This document shows, one piece after another, positions 9,376 to 21,225 of a DNA stretch of 64,000 bases (its first letter is position 1; each line of letters starts with the position of its first letter). The position numbers and the translations under genes are program-made. The stretch spans positions 32,693,339 to 32,757,338 of the forward strand of contig NC_088650.1 of NCBI RefSeq assembly GCF_964019385.1, read 5' to 3'. Source of the DNA: Sycon ciliatum. Lineage: Eukaryota; Porifera; Calcarea; Leucosolenida; Sycettidae. A model generated the notes under the pieces. The model made no database searches. It was not told the origin of the DNA and saw nothing but the letters and a program-made list of their open reading frames with translations.

Positions 9376-12300
9376 CTACTCCAAGACATGGGCCGGCTTG
9401 AGGCGGTCAATGGAGACGGTTACCGGCCGACCCTTTACATCCAGCACAAAATATTTGGCAGATCGACGGAGCACAGCAAATGGACCATCGTACGGAGCCT
9501 GCAGAGGCCGCCGGACAGCGTCGTTGCGTAGGTATACCCGCTCGGCTGATGCTAAAGCGACTGGTAAATACCCACGTGCGTCGACGTCACGGGTCGGGAT
9601 CGGCGTGACGCTCTGCATCGCATCCTGCAGTCGGCGGAAGTAGTCCGCACCAGTGGATGGGATGTCGGACACCGGGGCGGAGGCACCGAGGAGTTGGCCT
9701 GGGAGGGGCAAGGAGGAGCCGTAGACCATCTCGGCCGAACTCAACTGGGTGTCTACCCGGATGGCAGACCGAATGCCGAGCAGAATGACCGGCAGATGGT
9801 CGACCCAGAAAGCCGGATCGGGTAGAGCGCGGAGCGAGGCCTTGAGCTGGCGATGAAACCGTTCCACCATACCATTGGCCTGAGGATGGTAGGCCGTGGT
9901 ATGGAGGTGTTGGCAACCCAAGGCCTGCGAGAGGTGGCGGAACAGGATCGACTCGAACTGCGCACCTCGATCAGACGTGATGGTAGAGGGGATGCCAAAG
10001 CGAGCAATCCATACCGACAACAGAGCCTTGCATACTGATACGGCGGTAATGTCAGCGAGAGGCAGCACTTCAACCCAGCGGGTGCAACGATCAATGCAGG
10101 TGAACAGATATGTTGCCGATTGACACGTGGGCAGGGGACCGACCAAATCAACGTGGATGTGGGCGAATCGATCACCCATAGGGATTGGACATACCGGAGC
10201 TTTGGTGTGGCGGTGGATCTTAGCACGCTGACAGTCAGAGCAGGCACGGGTCCAGTTGGCGACGTCTGCATTCATGCCAGGCCATACGAAGCGATCCGCG
10301 ACTAACTTGCGCGAAGCTTTTATTCCCGGATGAGCAAGCTGATGCAATGACTCAAAGGCGCACTGTCGGAAACCGGGCGGCAGGAACGGCCGGGGTTTGC
10401 CAGTGGACATGTCGCAAACTACTGGGAGGGTGGCGGAGGGAAGAGTCACCTCCCGGAACTGAAGACTGCAGTCAGGTTGGCCGCGCAGTTGGAGGAGTTC
10501 GGCATCCACGGCTTGTGCAGAAGCCAGCGCTGAGAAATCAACTGTCGGCGGTGCGGTAACTGCATGGACGCGCGATAAAGCGTCGGCAACAGGATTGCTG
10601 GGACCGGACACATAGCGGACGTCAGTAGTGAACTCTGAAATGTATCCCAGCTGACGAGCCTCCCGCGGGGAATGCTTGGAGGACGGAGAACGAATGGCAT
10701 GGGTCAGTGATCGGTGATCGGTGAGTACATGGAAGGGACGGCCTTCCAGGTAGTGCTGGAAGTGCCTAATTGCCAAGTAGACAGCCAGCAGTTCACGGCC
10801 AAACGTTGCGTAGCGACACTCAGGAGCGGTGAGTTTCTTACTGAAGAAAGCGAGCGGCTGCCATTCCTCATTCACGAACTGCTGCAAGACGGCACCCACA
10901 CAAGTGTCCGAGGCATCGCACATCAAATTTAGTGGTGCGGACGGAATGGGATGCGTGAGCATCACAGCTGATGCGATTGCCGACTTAGCAGCGGCGAAGG
11001 CAGACTCGGTAGCGTCAGTCCAGGGGAAAGCAGAGGAATACTTAGGTTTACCTGCTAGCATGTCGGTGAGTGGACGAACCAGCTGCGCTGCTTGGGGAAT
11101 AAACCGCCGGTAGTAGTTTACCATGCCAAGGAAACGCCGGAGTTGCCTCAAACTTGTGGGCCGGGAGAACTCGTTAATGGCCGTGACACGATTAGGGGTT
11201 GGCTGGATGCCGTCAGGGGAAACAACATGGCTAAGGAACTCCAGTGAGTCGGCAGCAAACACGCACTTACTGGGATTGATGACGAGACCGTGATCATGCA
11301 ACCGTTGTAGGACTTGTCGAACATGCTGCCGGTGTGTTTCCAGATCCGGACTGGCGATGAGCACGTCATCGATGTACACATAGCAAAATGGTAAATCGCG
11401 CAGGATTTGGTCGATGAACCGCTGGAAGGACTGGGCCGCGTTGCGGAGGCCGAACGGCATGCGGGTGAACTCAAATAGCCCAAACGGGGTGATGATTGCT
11501 GTCTTAGGAATATCCTCCTCGGCAACCGGGATCTGATGATACGCACGGATAAGGTCCAGTTTCGTGAAGTAGCGAGCCCCATTCAGATCTGCTGTGAAAT
11601 CCTGAATATGGGGAATCGGGTATCTATCTGGGACCGTCTTCTGATTCAGTGCACGGTAATCGCCACATGGACGCCAGTCGCCATTAGGTTTAGGTACCAT
11701 GTGCAGCGGACTGGCCCAAGTGGACTGGGATGGCCGAACGATGCCCAAATTCATCATGTGCTGGAACTCACGCTTGGCGACATCAAGACGGTCTGGTGCG
11801 AGTCGGCGGGCTTTCGCAAATACTGGAGGTCCACTTGTCTCAATGTGGTGGCTGACGGTGTGCTTGACTGGCTGGTCATACCTGGGTGGCTGGGCGACCT
11901 CAGGGATATCCTCCAGTAATGAGGTGAACGCGGATGGTGCAGCAGGGGGTATAGTACTGATCGGTGGCTCAGGTGTGGCCACGCTGATCGAACCCAGAGC
12001 GTGCAAACTGGTCACTTCATCCCGCAACTCCTGGTGGGCGATGCTCACTTGCAGGTGAAAATGTCCAAGAAAGTCTGCTCCCAGAATGGGTTGCGTTACG
12101 TCCGCCACAATGAATACCCATGTAAAATGCCGCCGGAGGCCAAAGTCCAAGGTCAGGGAACGTTGGCCATATGTCCGGATAGTGGTGCCATTGGCTGCAT
12201 GGAGGGGAGTAAACTGTGCTGACTGACGTATGTCCGCCCTGGTTGGCGGAACGACACTCACAGCAGCTCCTGTATCCACTAGGTATAGAGCACCAGCAAT

Positions 12301-12384
12301 CCGATCTCGGACATGTAGGCGGCTAGAGGTATTCGTACCAGACACTTGCGCCACTAATGTCTGGCTTGCGCGTTTCCCGGCCAA
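9376..12384 (-). CDS. pol: Gypsy 1 pol: protease, reverse transcriptase, RNase H, integrase
   Basis: One open frame of 1002 codons in Ty3/Gypsy order. Protease active site [12 protein letters not shown] is near residue 37. In the reverse transcriptase come [11 protein letters not shown] and the catalytic YIDD near residue 336. The RNase H has [13 protein letters not shown] near 488. In the integrase are a zinc-binding [10 protein letters not shown]...C..CQ region, DLVGPL near 743, [10 protein letters not shown] near 803 and GMVERF near 839, giving D, D, E. It ends in a short basic tail with no chromodomain that I recognise. It overlaps gag by about 30 bp in a different frame (12354-12384), so a programmed frameshift is the likely route to Gag-Pol. 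All key residues are present, so the enzyme set looks functional. Confidence 0.95.
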   Translation of the reverse strand: MAGKRASQTLVAQVSGTNTSSRLHVRDRIAGALYLVDTGAAVSVVPPTRADIRQSAQFTPLHAANGTTIRTYGQRSLTLDFGLRRHFTWVFIVADVTQPILGADFLGHFHLQVSIAHQELRDEVTSLHALGSISVATPEPPISTIPPAAPSAFTSLLEDIPEVAQPPRYDQPVKHTVSHHIETSGPPVFAKARRLAPDRLDVAKREFQHMMNLGIVRPSQSTWASPLHMVPKPNGDWRPCGDYRALNQKTVPDRYPIPHIQDFTADLNGARYFTKLDLIRAYHQIPVAEEDIPKTAIITPFGLFEFTRMPFGLRNAAQSFQRFIDQILRDLPFCYVYIDDVLIASPDLETHRQHVRQVLQRLHDHGLVINPSKCVFAADSLEFLSHVVSPDGIQPTPNRVTAINEFSRPTSLRQLRRFLGMVNYYRRFIPQAAQLVRPLTDMLAGKPKYSSAFPWTDATESAFAAAKSAIASAVMLTHPIPSAPLNLMCDASDTCVGAVLQQFVNEEWQPLAFFSKKLTAPECRYATFGRELLAVYLAIRHFQHYLEGRPFHVLTDHRSLTHAIRSPSSKHSPREARQLGYISEFTTDVRYVSGPSNPVADALSRVHAVTAPPTVDFSALASAQAVDAELLQLRGQPDCSLQFREVTLPSATLPVVCDMSTGKPRPFLPPGFRQCAFESLHQLAHPGIKASRKLVADRFVWPGMNADVANWTRACSDCQRAKIHRHTKAPVCPIPMGDRFAHIHVDLVGPLPTCQSATYLFTCIDRCTRWVEVLPLADITAVSVCKALLSVWIARFGIPSTITSDRGAQFESILFRHLSQALGCQHLHTTAYHPQANGMVERFHRQLKASLRALPDPAFWVDHLPVILLGIRSAIRVDTQLSSAEMVYGSSLPLPGQLLGASAPVSDIPSTGADYFRRLQDAMQSVTPIPTRDVDARGYLPVALASAERVYLRNDAVRRPLQAPYDGPFAVLRRSAKYFVLDVKGRPVTVSIDRLKPAHVLE

Positions 12385-13265
12385 TAGCTACAGGTATGGT
12401 CGCACTTCAGAGCCTTATCGCCAAACTTAGCATGGTAGCGGCAGAGGTGTGACTTGCGACTATCAGCACGTGCAGGTGAGGCCTGGCGTGAGCGCGCTGT
12501 GTACCGCTCAGGCGAGCTGGGTCGGGAGCGCGCACGGGGCGCAGACAACTTGTCCACTGCAGCGGTCAGTGCGGCAACCTGCAGCTGGAGGGCGTCTAAC
12601 CGGTCCATGTGTTCCTCAGCCACTACTACTGCGGCCACGGGCGGAGGAGCAGAGGAAACTTCCATCACTCTATCTGCCATGGAGGCCAGGCTGGCGAGGT
12701 CCATCGTGCTGCTGGCGGAGGCCAACACCATCCTTACTGAGGCAGGTAGACGCTGCAGGAACAGTTCCCGCAGGAAACTATTGTCCAGCGAAGCACCTCC
12801 CAAGAGCTGCTGGAGTTTTCGAAGGAACTGGGATGGCTTGCGATCTCCCAGTTCCTCGTCAGACAGGAGCTTGCGTAGCCTTGCTTGCTCGGATATCTCG
12901 GTCCTTTTGATCAGCTGATCCTTTATCGTTGTGTACGGATTCAAGGCAGGAGGACGCAACACGAGATCTCTGATTTCCTGCACAAACTCAGGGGCCAAGG
13001 CGCTGACAACGTGGTCGAATTTAGTCCGCTCGGTCCGGATCTGCCGCGTATTGAACATCGCCTCAGCTTGGGCAAACCAAATGTGCGGGTCGTGGGGCCA
13101 GAACGGTGGCAGCTTGATGGCAACGGCATGAACGGCTGCTGGTTGCACTTGGTCTGTGTTCTGGCCAGGGCGCGGGCGCTGCTGTGCCGACAGAGACATC
13201 GAAAGTGCGTTAGCTCGGCCAAGGCCCGCACCTGTACTGCGTTGTGGGGTGACAGGATTCGACAT
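12354..13265 (-). CDS. gag: Gypsy 1 gag
   Basis: Capsid/nucleocapsid-type ORF. I start it at the ATG of MSNPVTPQ (13265); an earlier in-frame ATG at 13370 lies in the primer-site/LTR junction and is unlikely. The motif [21 protein letters not shown] is a hallmark of Gypsy capsids, and the C-terminus has [15 protein letters not shown], a C-H-C nucleocapsid-like finger typical of this Gypsy group. The end overlaps the pol frame. Length (about 303 aa) fits the family. No disruption is seen. Confidence 0.9.
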   Translation of the reverse strand: MSNPVTPQRSTGAGLGRANALSMSLSAQQRPRPGQNTDQVQPAAVHAVAIKLPPFWPHDPHIWFAQAEAMFNTRQIRTERTKFDHVVSALAPEFVQEIRDLVLRPPALNPYTTIKDQLIKRTEISEQARLRKLLSDEELGDRKPSQFLRKLQQLLGGASLDNSFLRELFLQRLPASVRMVLASASSTMDLASLASMADRVMEVSSAPPPVAAVVVAEEHMDRLDALQLQVAALTAAVDKLSAPRARSRPSSPERYTARSRQASPARADSRKSHLCRYHAKFGDKALKCDHTCSYWPGNAQARH

Positions 13266-13370
13266 GTTCAGATGGTGCTGTGATATAGACGATGACAGAC
13301 TCGATCCAGAACTACGAACGCGATCCGCGCACAAACGCAACACTGCAAAAAAATAGAACGGGGTCACCAA

Positions 13371-13815
13371 TGTAGGGTCCTAGCCCTAGCACAACTCTTA
13401 AAACGCACACAAATGGCGTAAATCGATAGAGTTGTATTATTACTGTAATATTGACAAAGCAATGAAAGAGAGATAGAAAGGCAACTGCCTTCGATGAAAC
13501 CAAACTATCTACTGGCCTAAAGCTCTAGGTTGAGAATGTCTTGGCCAGTAAGGAAAAGGGTGTACATGTGTAGTAATGACATAGTACAGTGACAGTGTGT
13601 ATATGTCCTATATACAGATACGCTACGGTATAAATGCCTGGCGAAATACTAGGATGCATGATGGGATATATGCGTACAATCTGGAATCTGAACCGGAAGT
13701 AGCGTACACATTATAATTCCGGGAAATGGCCATAAAAATCAAAGTCACCGCTTATGGAAAACCCAGGAGTGAAAACGGAAAAGTTACAGGTATGGGAACT
13801 GCTAAAGTCACCACA
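13371..13815 (-). repeat. Gypsy 1, 5' LTR
   Basis: 445-bp partner of 8828-9272. It is followed on the minus strand by the TGGTGACCCCG primer site at about 13358-13369. Confidence 0.94.
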
Positions 13816-13819
13816 CATG

Positions 13820-16530
13820 TACCGGGCTATTCCTGTTTTAGAAGAGACAGACCAGCACACGAGAACAGAAATGCACACTCTTTCACTAGAGGATATGGTG
13901 GTGTCGCCGTGCTTGTCCGGACTGATGCTTTTCAACATATTCTCCACAGACCCGACCTGCAGCGTCAGGGCTGTGAATCTACCTGGGTGGAAGTTAAGTC
14001 TCAATGCACCCCTAACCCTATTCTTGTATGTTGCATGTATCGACCCCCTTCCCAAACGGCGGAACAATTGTCCTTCTTCTCGGATATGCTGGTCGATGCT
14101 ATACAGTCCTCTTGCTATGACGAGTGTGACTTCTTCCTGACGGGGGATTTTAATGCCAAACATAATGATTGGTGCTCTTCTGACTCCACCTCTACAGCCG
14201 GTACCAACCTACAGACAGTTTTTTCAATGCTTGGGCTCCAACAACTAGTGAGTTTCCCAACATACACTTCATCAGCGGGTGCCAACTCATGTCTTGACTT
14301 GTTGGTAACCAACAAACCCCGACACGTCCTCTCAGTCGACCACGCAGCTCCTCTTGGCACATCTGATCATCTGCAGGTTGTTTGTACGCTCAACTATGCA
14401 TCGTGCTCGACACCACAAGCGACTGCTAAATCGTCCCTCCATCCCCAGGCTCAGTACAGGTATAAACAAGTGCCTACCCGTGTCTGGCAGGTTGTGAATG
14501 AAGACTTGTCTAGGTTGGACTGGTCATTACTTCATCGGCATTCTGATGTTGATGATGCCATTGTCCTGTTTGATGCTTTACTACAGTCAGCATTCCATCG
14601 TCATCTGTTGCCTTACAAAGTTATTCCGCGGACAGGAGACTACATTAGGCCTCGTCCTACTATGCGGGATGCATCCCGACCCTGGATCACTCCGGACCTC
14701 AAGTGTGCTGTGAAACTGAAGCGAGATTTGTATAGCATTTATAGGAAGTATCCAACCAGTGAAAACTTCATTGCCTTTAAGCGCAAGCGTAACGAAGTGA
14801 AATGTTTGTCACGTACCCTCCATCGTCAGTATGTACAGTCGGTTCATGCCACCCTGTCTTCCCATGATCGCCCTAGTCTCCATCAATTTCTCCGCCATCT
14901 CCGTAAGAACTGTAGTCGGGAGCCGATCCGATCAATGACAGCTTCAGACGGCACGGTAGCAACAGATCCCGCAGACATAGCAGACATATTGAACACGCAG
15001 TTTACGTCGTTTGGACTTCCTGACGACCCTACGTGGCCTATACCACCACTCACCCCTTCACCCTCAATACCTGCGTCCCTCCTATCATTGTCGACTGGTA
15101 CAGCCCAAGTGAGGAAATATCTCCGTAATCTGAAAACTGGCAAGTCCCCTGGTCAAGACGGAATTACCAACGAAGTTTGGAGAGCTCTTGCTCCGTCTGT
15201 TGCCTATCCTGTGTCAATTATCTTGAATATGTCATTTCGTGAAGGGAAATTCCCAGCCATGTGGAAAACTGCGGTAGTCGTGGCCACCTACAAAAATAGA
15301 GGACCACGCACCACCCCCAGCAACTATCGCCCTATCTCATTGCTCTCTACTTTATCAAAAGTGTGCGAACGTGTTGTATATGACATCATTTATGATCATG
15401 TTCGCATTTCACTTTCGCCAGCACAGTCGGGCTTTTGTCGGGGTGACTCCACCAGGTACCAGGTTACCCGCCTCGTGCAAGACATCCACACCGCCCGGAA
15501 CGCCCATAACCATGTTGGTTTAGTTTTCTTCGATCTCGCAAAGGCCTTCGACACTGTTTGGCACAGGGGTCTCTTAGCTAAGCTGCGAACAGTATATCGC
15601 ATTGATGGCAAGGCTATCGGCTGGCTCTCATCGTATCTCTCTAACCGACATCAGCTTGTACGCCTCTCAACTGTGTTATCGGAGCCTTTACCCGTTACTT
15701 CTGGAGTCCCCCAGGGTTCAATCCTTGGGCCACTGCTATTTCTCCTGTATATTAATGACCTCCCCGATATTGCCCCTGGTGTCAGCCTTTTCGCTGACGA
15801 CACAGCTCTGCTTTGCTCCAATGCTTGCCCTATACGCCTGCACGAAGCCATGCAAGATAGCATTGGGAAAGTTATAACCTGGATGCATGATTGGAAGTTG
15901 CAGCCAAACGTTGATAAAACGGCAGCTATGTACATTTCCCCTTCTCCCCCTTCCCTGCCACTTTGTTTTCCTTCTTCAAGTGTTGCTATTCATATTGTTG
16001 AAGAGCATAAGCATCTTGGCGTTATTATTGACTCTAAATTGTCGTGGTCACCCCATGTGCAGTATGTCTGCAAGCGCACAAGCTCCATCCTTGGGGCTCT
16101 TCAAGCCCACTGTAGACATCTTCCTCTTTCTTGCAAACGCTTGTTTTATCGTTGCTATATATTGCCCTTACTTGACTACTGTGATACTGCTTGGTGTGGC
16201 ATAACTACTACTGTATTGAACAAGCTAGAAACCCATAACCGCATGCTCCTTAAAATCTTATTTAGCAAAGATCGTCGCTTTCCCTCCGCTAGTCTTTACG
16301 AAATTGCCAAGATCAGTCCCCTTTCCACTCGACATAAGTACCACCTCTGTGTTCTCATACATAAAATATTACTAAATAAAATACCCTTGCATATGCAGGC
16401 TTATAATTGGTTCTCCGAAACACGGAATACCCGGAACTCACTCAGTCTCCCACGCGCTGCCTCCACCCTATTCACTAGATCCCCGATCTTTGCTGGCTAT
16501 GTGTTTTGGGCAACATTACCAACGCAGGCC
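13820..16530 (+). CDS. LINE ORF2, segment 2 of 3: endonuclease and reverse transcriptase
   Basis: Continues the codon broken at 8827. Endonuclease motifs follow in order: GGVAVLVRTD, CCMYRPPS, FLTGDFNAKH and, at its end, LGTSDHLQVV. The reverse transcriptase starts with LKTGKSPGQDGI, then NYRPISLLSTLSKV, FFDLAKAFDTVWH, SGVPQGSILGPLLF and the catalytic FADDTALLC (about 15790-15815), then HLGVIIDSKLSW and LFYRCYILPLLDYCD. No RNase H is seen, which fits the CR1/L2/Jockey-like groups. At 16530 the frame is cut by the 5' LTR of Gypsy 2 (TGATGTATATGG), which supplies a false TGA. The frame resumes at 25927. No internal stop or frameshift exists. Confidence 0.93.
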
Positions 16531-16669
16531 TGATGTATATGGATTCCCCCATGCCATATTTGACCTGTAGTTCATGTACTCCCGTACTAGATTTGTACCA
16601 CAGTTGTATGACCTCGCACCATAACGGCATGCTTGCTTGGCTTGGGAGATACTTCCGTGCGTGCTTCAT
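16531..16669 (+). repeat. Gypsy 2, 5' LTR first part
   Basis: Matches 25705-25839 from TGATGTATATGG to GTGCTTCAT, with one 4-bp GTGC duplication (CCGTGCGTGCTTC). It stops exactly where the second part at 20997 takes over. Confidence 0.92.
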
Positions 16670-17111
16670 TTAGAAAAGCGATCCTGTCAGCTTTTCTATT
16701 ATTGTGTTCACATGGCGCTACCTAACGACACCGCTATTCAGACACGTTGTCTACGTAGCTACGTAACTTTCTACGTAAGATGCTCGGTACCTGGTCCTGG
16801 ACCAGGGAGCTACTCCATGGCTCCTACCATCGCGCGGCGGGCTGGCCGCATGCGCATATGCGTGTGCATTGCAGACTTTTTGTTGTTGCCTTTTCGGATG
16901 TTCATGCACGAGGAACTTCCTTCTTTGGAACTGCTTCTTGCATGAGCTGTTTCGCATATTTCGTCTCCTGGCCTGGCTTAGGGAGCATCTCATAAGTTCG
17001 CACTTTTTTTGTAAACGTAACGCATTTCGAATAGACTTTACCCCCCTACCTCCCCCCACTATTTGAAAGTCTTATCGCACATTTTCAGTGTAGATCTACT
17101 GTACTGTACAT

Positions 17112-17591
17112 TAGGCCTTGACAGATTATGCTAGCATAATTTTTCGCATAATTCCTACCAAAATCGAATAATCGCATAATTCGAGGCAAATTGCATACGA
17201 ATCGCATAAAACTGGAATAATCCGCCTGTTCGCATCAAATTCCATACAGTTGTACATGTTCTACAAGTACAAGTACAAGTAGATGCACCAGGAAGTCGTA
17301 GGTTTACGACTCCCTTGATAACATGTCCAGTCCACAACAATCAGTTGCGGTCGTAGCTAGGTCGGACGGTGCTTTGACCCCGTTGAACTTTTGCTACTAC
17401 AGTACAACGCCCTCTACAAAAAAATTCCCCTGTTATTTTGCACAGAACCATTATACATTAGCAGCATATGTGAGCATACTGCAGCATAATAATGATAACT
17501 TTTAGCATAAAAATAGCATAATTCTGCAATTTTTTCAGCAATGCAAAAAGCATAATTTCACGAAAATACTAGCATAATCTGTCAAGGCCTA
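17112..17591. mobile_element. hAT-type MITE, 8-bp TSD CTGTACAT
   Basis: A 480-bp element with inverted ends TAGGCCTTGACAGATTATGC, flanked by CTGTACAT at 17104-17111 and 17592-17599. The interior is rich in GCATAAT motifs and has no coding capacity. Confidence 0.93.
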
Positions 17592-18149
17592 CTGTACATG
17601 TCCATGCAATGGTATGCACAAACATGTACTATGACTGTACATGTTCATGTACATGAACATGAATGTTTTGCTAGTCGAAGTGAATGACATACAGTAGTAC
17701 CGCATCTACTGACTCAGGACAAGTAACTTTAGTAAGTAAGTAACACAAGCGTGGGGGTTATGTACTCTTGGTATTAGTTACATACTTTTAGTAGTTCAAT
17801 CAATGACATGTACACGCACATAAACAGAGTTCCTCCACAAAGACTGTACTGTCAAAGCTGGCCAGGTACACAGTTTGATCAGGCTGGTGTGACATTTGAC
17901 ACCTCTGAGCTGAGTAGCCTGCATGCGTGTATTGTAGTGCAAGGGTTAGATCTACACCTAAAACACACCCGTACCCTGCTGTCTGAAGCGGTCTAGCACA
18001 TGCACAGCACTGTAGTCTGTATTGTACACATCCAGAAAATGTGTGAACTGTCATTTTTCTATCCGAAATGGGCGCTACCCCCCTACCCCCGTTTCGAAAT
18101 GCGTTACGTTTAGAAACAAAATGCGAACTTATGAGATGCTCCCTTATTT

Positions 18150-18470
18150 CGTTTCGGCGCTGCTGAGACCTCCTTTCGCGGAATATTACTCAATGACAGG
18201 TGAGTTGACCAGTTCCCTTTGATTCATTTGCTTGTGTTGACTCTTTCATCTACGAAAAGTGTGCTGATTTTGGGCGGAATCAGCGGCAATAAAAAATGGA
18301 AAAGCTGACAGGATCTCCTTTCTAAATTTAGCTTTTCCGCTGCCGAGGCCTCCTTTTACGAAATACTCGATGACAGGTGATCTCTGAGTTGACCAGTTTC
18401 CTTCGATTCATTTGCTTATGCTCACCCTTTCATTGACGGAAACGTGTGCTGATTTTATTCGGATTTAGAT
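18150..18470. repeat. Diverged ~180-bp tandem duplication
   Basis: Two copies share GCTG..GAG.CCTCCTTT, AATGACAGGTGA-type sequence, TGAGTTGACCAGTTT, GATTCATTTGCTT and CGTGTGCTGATTTT, at about 18155-18260 and 18335-18455. Confidence 0.8.
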
Positions 18471-18995
18471 CCATTTTTATCTCTTTCCCCTGCCTACAGT
18501 GTACGAAGAACGCGAGTTCACCTTCTTGACGGTAAGGCTTATGTTAGATGTGTTGTCGAAATACTCATATTCATTGCACATTAGTACGTTACAAGTAAGG
18601 CACTGGTCAGTGGCGTACTATCGTTGGCAGTACCCAATCTGGAGGGAAAGGTTCAAGGACTCATTGACCGAGTTGGCCAAATAAATTCGCATATCCGGGA
18701 AAATCTCCATTGTGGAGAGGTTCAGTAGCTTGTTTGCTTCATACGAAACAATCCATGGGTGCAGTCTCGTCTCGTGAAAATCTCGTACTTGTATGATTGG
18801 ATTTGTTTACTCGAGTCTGGGCTGTTTGATTTGTGAGTACCGCCGAGATTGCACTGCCCCAAATAAAGTTTTGTGCCGCCAAAGCAAGAATTACGATCTG
18901 CAATCTGTTTGTAGTACCTGCAAGAATGTGCAGTACATGTATCGTACTTTCTCTGTTGCTGTTTCAGTTGCCGTCATGTTGCTAAAGAAAGGTTC

Positions 18996-19275
18996 AGTAG
19001 AGGTTCTGCAAAACGAAAATTCGAACGAAGTTTCGCGACAGTCCTTGCGAAAGTGTGTACGAATTTTTGCACGAACTTTGCGTTCTGCACATTTTCGTAG
19101 TTTGCGCGGGCCAAGTGCACGTACGCCATGACCCGATCTCACGAAATTTCCTACGACAGTTCATTTCGCGTTCCCCGCAAGTTTCGCGTCCAAAGTTGCG
19201 AACGTTCATGCGAAGTTTCGCACTTCATGATGTAGAGCGAAAGTTTGTACGCATTTTCGTTTTGCAGAACATCTA
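18996..19275. mobile_element. Inverted-end element, GTTCTGCAAAACGAAAAT ends
   Basis: The 18-bp sequence GTTCTGCAAAACGAAAAT near 18998 is repeated inverted near 19251-19268. The interior is rich in TTTCGCG/CGCGAAA and lacks a gene. No clear target duplication. Confidence 0.65.
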
Positions 19276-19444
19276 GTGACTCTTTTGTTTCATACGAGAC
19301 GAGTCAATGAGTCGGTGTGGCTTAGAATCTTTCGCTGTAGAAGAAATCTATTTGTATGTCTATTGGAGAAATAATTGTATTCACTGGTTACCGAAGGATG
19401 CACCCAGAGTGCTGACAGTGCTCAACACCACAAAGGCAGCGCGT

Positions 19445-19601
19445 AATACACAACAGAACAACAAGGACAATCAAGACTTGTTTGCTGCTACTTTAAGTTT
19501 CATGCTCACGCAATCATCAGGCAACGTGATGATTGCGTGAGCATGAAACTTAAAGTAGCAGCAAACAAGCCTTGATTGTCCTTGTTGTTCTGTTGTGTAT
19601 T
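19445..19601. repeat. Near-perfect hairpin of two 75-bp copies
   Basis: Positions 19445-19519 and about 19527-19601 are inverted copies, from AATACACAACAGAACAAC to GCAATCATCA, with one mismatch and a 7-bp spacer. A single copy of the same module occurs at 45228-45306. The DNA could extrude a 75-bp cruciform arm. Confidence 0.92.
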
Positions 19602-19639
19602 CACTGGTTATAAAATAGGTTAAGACAAACTCACAGAAT

Positions 19640-19695
19640 ATAATATCATCGGTCCCTTGGTGTTCGTCCTAAAGAGGTTCGACTGGATATCATTC
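19640..19695. mobile_element. Fragment of a pogo-type MITE end
   Basis: ATCATCGGTCCCTTG and GTTCGTCCTAAAGAGGTT match the right end of the complete 185-bp element at 62744-62928. The left end is missing. Confidence 0.7.
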
Positions 19696-19930
19696 ATACT
19701 CACCAAAAGATGTGTAAGATTTTATTATCATGGAGTGCCTTGTTTATCTCTCAGTATCAGTACCTCCAACCATAGCCTTGCCCCTTTTCTCCTCAGGATC
19801 AGTATAGTTGTTGGAACGAGGTTTTGGACTCAGCAATGTATTCGTTTACATTTTAATACATGTTTATTGTTCCTCCTTTGCTGTGTTGTTTTAGAAAATC
19901 GTGGACCAACAGTTTGAAGTCATTGAACTA

Positions 19931-20116
19931 CAGTCGTCCCTCTCTAATCCGGCACTTTATAATCCAGCACCCTCGATAAACCAGCACAATTTTCAGTAGC
20001 CAAAATGTCCTCTTCATGCACATTGCAGCAGTAAATCAGATTTGTTAATCCAGCACCCTCCCTAATCCAGCAGATTTTCGTGGCACAAATGGTGCCGGAT
20101 TATAGAGGGACCACTG
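19931..20116. mobile_element. Pogo/Tigger-like MITE, TA target site
   Basis: A 186-bp element with ends CAGTCGTCCCTCT and AGAGGGACCACTG, flanked by TA. Internal repeats of TAATCCAGCACCCTC are present. A partial second copy lies at 26531-26603. Confidence 0.88.
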
Positions 20117-20582
20117 TACTTCCAAAAGTTGTATCGGCATCAACAGGATTACCATTTCAGTGCAATATGATGCAGGATGACCTTATCACGATAACCCATG
20201 ATTATAAACCATTATGAACACAGAATCAACAAAAACATCTGCGACACGCACCTGGCTACATTTCTCAAAATAAATCTGATCGAGGGTGGGGAAATCTGAA
20301 ATATCTGAAAGGCAAGACAATTTTATGACAGTCATGAAATTCTGCAACAGCAAGTTGCAACATGCACAGAATGACCTCGGTGTAAAAAAAGTATCACCAC
20401 CACCAGACCACGACTCACATGTTTCCCCGCCGAAGAACATGCATTATGCTACAGTGCCATTTTCTGCAAGAAAAGGCTTGCACATAATGCGTATAATACG
20501 GTATTGATGTGAAGGCCATCATTTACATATTGGTATACAATGTAGGGCATTCCATTGATTGGAGACAGAAAAAACAAAAGAA

Positions 20583-20996
20583 ATTATAGCAATAAAAACT
20601 GCTTTATGGCAGTTTTCTAAAAAAAGTTATTGTGTTCTAGTCCATGGACCCCGTCTAAAAAGTAAGAAATTAACGAAATGTGATAGCCGAAAATTAAAAT
20701 TTCACACAAAACTCACAATAATCACACACAGAATGAAAAGCTACATGTACCGTAGAAGACCTTTTCTCCTCGCGATCCTCTTTCCTATGCATGCATGTTG
20801 CCAATTGTTGGTGCAGTACAAGTTTAGTGTTGAAAGCAGCATTTCAAGTGTTGTGATTATTGTGAGGTTTTGTGTGAAATTTTAATTTTCGGCTATCACA
20901 TTTCGTTAATTTCTTACTTTTTAGACGGGGTCCATGGACTAGAACACAATAACTTTTTTTAGAAAACTGCCATAAAGCAGTTTTTATTGCTATAAT
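20583..20996. repeat. Foldback element with ~150-bp arms
   Basis: The arm ATTATAGCAATAAAAACTGC...CACAATAATCACA (20587-20735) is repeated inverted at about 20849-20996. The spacer carries no gene. Its right end coincides with the boundary of the Gypsy 2 LTR. Confidence 0.92.
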
Positions 20997-21079
20997 GTGT
21001 TTTGCCTCTTCAGTTGTGTTTTCCTTCTCTTCAGATTTGTTTTATAATAAATGTCTTCTTGCTATCTGTAGACATATCA
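20997..21079 (+). repeat. Gypsy 2, 5' LTR second part
   Basis: GTGTTTTGCCTC...TAGACATATCA is identical to the end of the 3' LTR. TGGCGCAGTGAAC follows immediately at 21080 as the likely primer-binding site. Confidence 0.93.
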
Positions 21080-21225
21080 TGGCGCAGTGAACTGTTCGTT
21101 CCTTGTAGAACTCACCTGTGTGTTTAGTTTCTCGTGCTTTGTGTTTGCACCTCGTTGTGTTGCGCACTGGCCGATTTTTTTGTAGTTTGTTCGTGATACT
21201 AGCATTTGCGTAGGTTGCGACCACG

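Larger units (their letters stand above)
8828..13815 (-). mobile_element. Gypsy (Ty3) LTR retrotransposon 1, apparently intact
   Basis: A 4988-bp element on the minus strand. Both LTRs are 445 bp (8828-9272 and 13371-13815) and almost identical; I saw one difference (AAACAGAAAAG against AAACGGAAAAG). The CATG target duplication lies at 8824-8827 and 13816-13819. Next to the 5' LTR (minus strand) is a primer site TTGGTGACCCCGTTC, and next to the 3' LTR a polypurine tract AGGAGGGGGG. gag and pol are both open. The near-identical LTRs imply recent insertion. Confidence 0.95.
16670..20996. mobile_element. 4.3-kb composite insertion inside the Gypsy 2 LTR
   Basis: The left edge begins TTAGAAAAGCGATCCTGTC and the right edge is the end of a foldback, ...TTTTTATTGCTATAAT. 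It holds no protein gene that I recognise. A roughly inverted match joins its left 0.4 kb (16670-17070) to 18055-18330: both hold the GATCCTGTCAGCTTTT motif and the CATCTCATAAGTTCGCA / GTAACGCATTTCG block. It contains a hAT MITE, a Harbinger-unrelated inverted-end element, a hairpin of two 75-bp copies, and pogo-type MITEs. No target duplication longer than 2 bp is apparent. Confidence 0.7.

Noticed and set aside
9398..13356. Many plus-strand frames across Gypsy 1
   Set aside because: Antisense shadows of gag and pol.
13266..13370. Upstream in-frame ATG for Gypsy 1 gag
   Set aside because: It lies at the primer-binding site next to the LTR; the ATG at 13265 is more natural.
13726..13819. Start of the 935-codon frame in the LTR
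   Set aside because: The first ~31 codons lie in the Gypsy LTR; the true frame comes from 8632.
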